A stretch of 64,000 nucleotides of DNA from Streptomyces spinoverrucosus. GTDB lineage: Bacteria; Actinomycetota; Actinomycetes; Streptomycetales; Streptomycetaceae. Below, piece after piece: positions 60,699 through 64,000 of the stretch. The stretch is from assembly GCF_006539505.1 (NCBI RefSeq), contig NZ_BJND01000044.1, positions 1 through 64,000 on the forward strand, written 5' to 3'. The notes beneath the pieces were generated by a model. It searched no databases. It was not told where the DNA came from and was given only the letters and a program-made list of their open reading frames with translations. Position numbers and translations under genes: made by a program. Each line of letters begins with the position of its first letter. Within the stretch, counting starts at the first letter, position 1.

Positions 60699-61607
60699 CG
60701 CACCGGCGAGCAGCTCCCGCACGCACCCCCGCAGCCATTCGTGCGCCGGATCGGCGTCGTGGCGCGGGTGCCAGGCCAGGCCCAGGGGCAGCGGCGGCAG
60801 GTCGAGCGGCACCTCGAAGGTGACCAGGCCGAGGGCGTCCGCCAGCGGTGTGGCCAGGCCGCCGACCAGCCCGACCAGGTCGGTGTCCCGGACGACGAAG
60901 AGCGACGCGGTGAAGGCGCCGAGACTGCCCACCACCCGCCGCCGCAACCCGAGCTCGGCGAGCGCCGCGTCCACCGGTCCGTGCAGCCGCCCCCGCCGGG
61001 AGACGATCAGATGGTCGGCCGCCGTGGCGAACCGCTCGGGCGTCAGCTCCCCGGCCAGCAGCGGGTGCCCGGCCCGTACGACGCCCAGCATCCGGTCCTC
61101 GGCCAGCTGCTCCACATGCACCTCGGGCGCCACGGTGTCGATCACCCCGATCTCCAGATCGGCGGTCCCCTCACGCAGGAACGGCCCGTCCACATGCGTC
61201 TCGCTGAGGAACCGGACGCTGATGCCGGGCGCCTCCTCGGCGGCCCGGGCGAGCAGCGCCGGGGCGTGGGCGGCGGCGACCATGTCGTGACCGAGGATCG
61301 TGAAGGTCCGCCGCAGGCCGCGCAGGTCCGCGTCCCGGCCGGGCGCGAACAGGGCGCGGGCCCGCTCCACCACCGCGCTCACCTCGGCCCGTACGGCGAG
61401 CGCGTGCGGGGTCGGCACCATACGGCGGCCGGCCCGCACCAGCACCGGGTCGCCGAGCGCCTTGCGGATCCGGCCGAGGGTGCGACTCATCGCCGGTTCG
61501 GACAGATGCAGCCGCCGGGCGGCGCCCTGCACGCTCTGCTCCTCCAGCAGCACGTCGAGGGCGACCAGCAGATTCAGGTCCAGGCTCGCGGATTGCGTCA
61601 CGCGCAT
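60681..61607 (-). CDS. LysR family transcriptional regulator
   Basis: 308 residues: HTH_1 (L-D-L-N-L-L-V-A-L-D-V-L-L-E-E-Q-S-V-Q-G-A-A-R-R-L style sequence followed by P-A-M-S-R-T-L-G-R-I-R) and a LysR substrate-binding domain (~95-300). Divergent from the MFS gene; the 26 bp between the two starts leave little space, so the shared operator overlaps their 5' ends. Confidence 0.93.
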   Translation of the reverse strand: MRVTQSASLDLNLLVALDVLLEEQSVQGAARRLHLSEPAMSRTLGRIRKALGDPVLVRAGRRMVPTPHALAVRAEVSAVVERARALFAPGRDADLRGLRRTFTILGHDMVAAAHAPALLARAAEEAPGISVRFLSETHVDGPFLREGTADLEIGVIDTVAPEVHVEQLAEDRMLGVVRAGHPLLAGELTPERFATAADHLIVSRRGRLHGPVDAALAELGLRRRVVGSLGAFTASLFVVRDTDLVGLVGGLATPLADALGLVTFEVPLDLPPLPLGLAWHPRHDADPAHEWLRGCVRELLAGASAGPS

Positions 61608-61624
61608 CGATCCCTTGCAAAGGT

Positions 61625-61638
61625 TGCACTGGAGTGCA
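61625..61638. promoter_or_regulatory. Palindrome in the LysR/MFS divergent region
   Basis: TGCACT-GG-AGTGCA (61625-61638), a possible LysR box. It includes the GTG (61634) listed as the MFS start. Confidence 0.5.
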
Positions 61639-63100
61639 GGTCACTGCCGAGCCTACGGTGACGGGGCATCCCACACCACCGTCCAGCTCCCGAGGAGGAG
61701 CCGTTCCCACGCACGCCCTGAAACGCCCGACCCTGCTCGCCCTGTGCGCCTGCGTCCTGGTCGCGCAGAGCATGGTCGCCGCCATCAACCTGCTGATCCC
61801 GCAACTGAGTTCGTCGTCCCTGCACCCCACCCACACCGAGATCCTGTGGACGGTCGACGCCTACGTCATCGTCTTCGCCGGGCTGCTCGTCCCGGCCGGG
61901 GCGTTCGGCGACCGCCACGGCCGCAAGGGCGCCCTGCTCACCGGGCTCGCCCTGTTCGCGGCGGGCGCCGCCACCAGCGCCCTCGCGACCGGCCCCGCCC
62001 TGCTCATCACGGGCCGCGGCATCTCCGGCGCCGGGGCCGCGCTGATCACGCCGACCACGATGTCGCTCATGCTGCACCTCGCCGGTCCGGCCCGGCGGGC
62101 GCAGGCCATGGCGTCCTGGACCCTGGCGATCGGGCTCGGCGGACTGGCCGGGAACCTCGGCGGCGGCCTGGTCGGCCAGTTCCTGTCCTGGCGGGCGCTG
62201 TTCGCCGCGATGGTGCCGCTGGCCGCGCTGCTCGCGCTGGCCGTGGCCGTCACCACCCCGCGCACCGACCGCTCCCCGCACGGCAACCAGGACCCGCTCG
62301 GCACCCTCCTGCTCACGGCGGGCCTGGTCGCCGTCCTGTTCGGCATCATCGAGGGCCCCACCTACGGCTGGACCTCACCGCGCATCCTGGCCGCCTTCGC
62401 CGCGGGCGCCCTCCTCGTGACCGCCTTCACCGCGCACGCCCTGCGCTCCCCCGCCCCGCTGCTCGACCCGCGCATCTTCACCGCGCCCCGGCTGCGCGCC
62501 ACGACCCTCGGCCTGGCCACCGGGTTCTTCGGCCTCTTCGCCCTCTTCTACGTCAACTCGCAGTACCTGCAAGGCGTCAAGGGCTACGGCGCCGCCCTCA
62601 CCGGCCTCGCGATCACACCGCTCGTGGTCGGCATGTCCCTGGTGCCGAAGCTGGCGGCGCGCTGGTCGACGTACCCGCGCACGGTCATCGGCGCCGGGCT
62701 CGCCCTCATCGGCGCCGGTCTGCTCGGCGCCTCCACGGCGGACGCGGGCACGCCCTACCCGGCGTACGCCTGCTGGCTGCTGGTCATCTCGGCCGGCACC
62801 GGCCTGGCCATGCCGGCCCTCACCCTCGGCGCGGTCACCGCCCTCCCACCGCACCAGGCGGGCCTCGGCTCCGGCCTCGGCACCTCGGCCCGCGAACTCG
62901 GCGCGGCCCTCGGCGTCGCGGTCACCGGCACGGTCCTGGCCGCCCACGGCGACGTCCCCCACGGCATGGGCCCGGCACTGCGAACGGTGGGGCTGGTGGT
63001 ACTGGCGGCGACGACGCTGGTCGTGCTCGGCCACCGCCCGACCGGACGCCCGTCCCCTACGACGACCACGCCCGCCCGCACCAAGGAACCGGTCGCCTAA
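61634..63100 (+). CDS. MFS transporter (DHA2/14-TM type drug exporter)
   Basis: 488 residues, 13-14 membrane helices. Motif A G-D-R-H-G-R-K in loop 2-3 and motif C-like G-L-G-G-L-A-G-N-L-G-G-G support a DHA2 proton antiporter. The first possible start is GTG 61634, but a near-ideal GAGGAGGAG (61692-61700) precedes an in-frame GTT (61703) where the conserved N-terminus P-T-H-A-L-K-R-P begins, so the true start is open. Likely controlled by the divergent LysR protein. Its stop overlaps the convergent gene by 4 bp. Confidence 0.88.
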   Translation: MQVTAEPTVTGHPTPPSSSRGGAVPTHALKRPTLLALCACVLVAQSMVAAINLLIPQLSSSSLHPTHTEILWTVDAYVIVFAGLLVPAGAFGDRHGRKGALLTGLALFAAGAATSALATGPALLITGRGISGAGAALITPTTMSLMLHLAGPARRAQAMASWTLAIGLGGLAGNLGGGLVGQFLSWRALFAAMVPLAALLALAVAVTTPRTDRSPHGNQDPLGTLLLTAGLVAVLFGIIEGPTYGWTSPRILAAFAAGALLVTAFTAHALRSPAPLLDPRIFTAPRLRATTLGLATGFFGLFALFYVNSQYLQGVKGYGAALTGLAITPLVVGMSLVPKLAARWSTYPRTVIGAGLALIGAGLLGASTADAGTPYPAYACWLLVISAGTGLAMPALTLGAVTALPPHQAGLGSGLGTSARELGAALGVAVTGTVLAAHGDVPHGMGPALRTVGLVVLAATTLVVLGHRPTGRPSPTTTTPARTKEPVA

Positions 63101-63369
63101 GCGCCCTGCGCCGCCGCCGACTTGGCCAGCTGGACGGCGCTTCCGAGGCTGAGGCCGGGGGCCGCCTCGCGCAGGTGTTTGATCGCCTGGACCGAGTCGG
63201 CGGGGCCGCCGTACCCGACCGCGTCCAGCCGCAGGGCGAGGGCCAGCTCCAGGCCGGGGCGTTCCTCGGGGCTCGCGTCGGCGAGGGCACGGCGCAGGGC
63301 CTCGGTGGCGAGGTCGGCGTCGCGTACGAAGAGGACGTTGACTTCCGGGTGCTTGCTCTTTCCGAACAT
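63097..63369 (-). CDS. Small protein, L7/L12-C-terminal-domain-like
   Basis: 90 residues. M-F-G-K-S-K-H-P-E-V-N-V-L-F-V-R-D, a helical middle part, and a C-terminal I-K-H-L-R-E-A-A-P-G-L-S-L-G-S-A-V-Q-L-A-K-S that resembles the helix-turn-helix of ribosomal L7/L12 C-terminal domains (I-K-x-V-R-E ... G-L-x-x-A-K). ATG 63369 has GAGG 9 nt upstream; an ATG at 63378 has none. Function unknown. Confidence 0.65.
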   Translation of the reverse strand: MFGKSKHPEVNVLFVRDADLATEALRRALADASPEERPGLELALALRLDAVGYGGPADSVQAIKHLREAAPGLSLGSAVQLAKSAAAQGA

Positions 63370-63462
63370 GTGGATCATCCTCGCGGGTGATCCGCCGGGC
63401 GGGCCAGGGAGTTGAGGAGCTTCTGAGCGTCGTACGCAGAAGCCATAAGCCCGGGGAAAACG

Positions 63463-63498
63463 ACGACCCCCGGCCCGTGGCGGCGGGCCGGGGGTCGT
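63463..63498. terminator. Terminator downstream of mdh
   Basis: Perfect 15-bp stem ACGACCCCCGGCCCG / CGGGCCGGGGGTCGT with a 6-nt loop, 19 bp after the mdh stop on the minus strand. Confidence 0.85.
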
Positions 63499-63516
63499 GC
63501 GGCGGGAGGCGCCGGG

Positions 63517-64000
63517 TCAGATGAGGCCGAGGCCGCGGACCGCGTCGCGCTCCTCCTCCAGCTCCTTGACGGAGGTGTCGATACGCGCGCGGGAGAAGTC
63601 GTTGATGTCCAGGCCCTGGACGATCTCGTACTTGCCGTCCTTGCAGGTGACCGGGAAGGAGGAGATCAGGCCCTCCGGGACGCCGTACGAGCCGTCGGAC
63701 GGGATGCCCATGGAGACCCAGTCGCCCTCGGCGGTGCCGTTGACCCAGGAGTAGACGTGGTCGATGGCGGCGTTGGCGGCGGACGCGGCCGACGAGGCAC
63801 CGCGGGCCTCGATGATGGCGGCGCCGCGCTTGGCGACGGTCGGGATGAAGTCCTCGGCCAGCCACTTCTCGTCGTTCACGACCTCGGCGGCGTTCTTGCC
63901 GGCGACCGTGGCGTGGAAGATGTCGGGGTACTGGGTGGCGGAGTGGTTGCCCCAGATCGTCAGCTTCTTGATCTCGGAGACCGGCGTGCCCGTCTTCTTC
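63517..64000 (-). CDS. mdh: Malate dehydrogenase, C-terminal half (gene continues past the window)
   Basis: Last ~160 residues of a cytosolic-type malate dehydrogenase. Seen: L-T-I-W-G-N-H-S-A-T-Q-Y-P-D (catalytic His), K-R-G-A-A-I-I-E-A-R-G-A-S-S-A-A-S-A-A, and C-terminal F-P-V-T-C-K-D-G-K-Y-E-I-V-Q-G-L. Oxidises malate to oxaloacetate with NAD+ in the TCA cycle. The upstream part and start lie beyond base 64000. Confidence 0.95.
   Translation of the reverse strand, partial: KKTGTPVSEIKKLTIWGNHSATQYPDIFHATVAGKNAAEVVNDEKWLAEDFIPTVAKRGAAIIEARGASSAASAANAAIDHVYSWVNGTAEGDWVSMGIPSDGSYGVPEGLISSFPVTCKDGKYEIVQGLDINDFSRARIDTSVKELEEERDAVRGLGLI

Overview
The window is a 64 kb piece of a high-G+C actinobacterial chromosome, almost certainly Streptomyces. 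The evidence is the very strong G/C third-position bias, GTG starts and 1-4 nt stop/start overlaps, rare TTA codons (found in only two genes), and a gene order that, from memory, follows the conserved core block of S. coelicolor around SCO4827-SCO4870 (mdh, betaine cluster, glyA, trpS, SCO4848-type membrane protein, sdhCDAB, acyl-CoA mutase). No rRNA, tRNA, CRISPR array, complete transposon or prophage was seen.

Left part (1-19 kb): a flavin monooxygenase cut by the window edge and carrying a low-complexity repeat block, a class I methyltransferase, a Uma2-type nuclease, a methylmalonyl-CoA-mutase-type large subunit and an L,D-transpeptidase. Then come two tandem, paralogous ECF sigma factor / membrane-partner pairs, two envelope lipoproteins, a decayed L,D-transpeptidase, a frameshifted PGRP-amidase with FG-GAP repeats, a GH20 hexosaminidase and a UraD-like gene. 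Much of this is cell-envelope biology.

Middle part (19-42 kb): the sdhCDAB operon ends in a strong hairpin. Next is a DUF4132 protein coupled to a 130-residue protein that looks like a beta-grasp ubiquitin-like protein ending in Gly-Gly; this is the most interesting pair in the window. It is followed by a TetR operon with two sharp palindromes on its promoter, a second Uma2 gene, an MMPL exporter, an OmpR-type two-component system, a metallophosphoesterase, a D,D-carboxypeptidase, a BrkB-type membrane protein and a polyprenyl-phosphate-arabinose trio (UbiA-type phosphoribosyltransferase, DprE1, DprE2).

Right part (42-64 kb): trpS; a third ECF sigma/anti-sigma locus with two copies of one promoter motif; glyA behind a ZTP-type riboswitch; rocD; and a MocR regulator divergent from a coupled operon of two carboxymuconolactone-decarboxylase-like proteins and a PEP-mutase-family lyase. 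Then come a five-gene choline/betaine uptake and oxidation operon divergent from a MarR-GNAT fusion, a LysR/MFS divergent pair, and the 3' part of mdh.

Recurring theme: several tandem expansions with units of 15, 21, 24 and about 39 bp occur in or beside genes, and two MITE-like inverted-repeat elements each supply the TAG stop codon of the adjacent gene.
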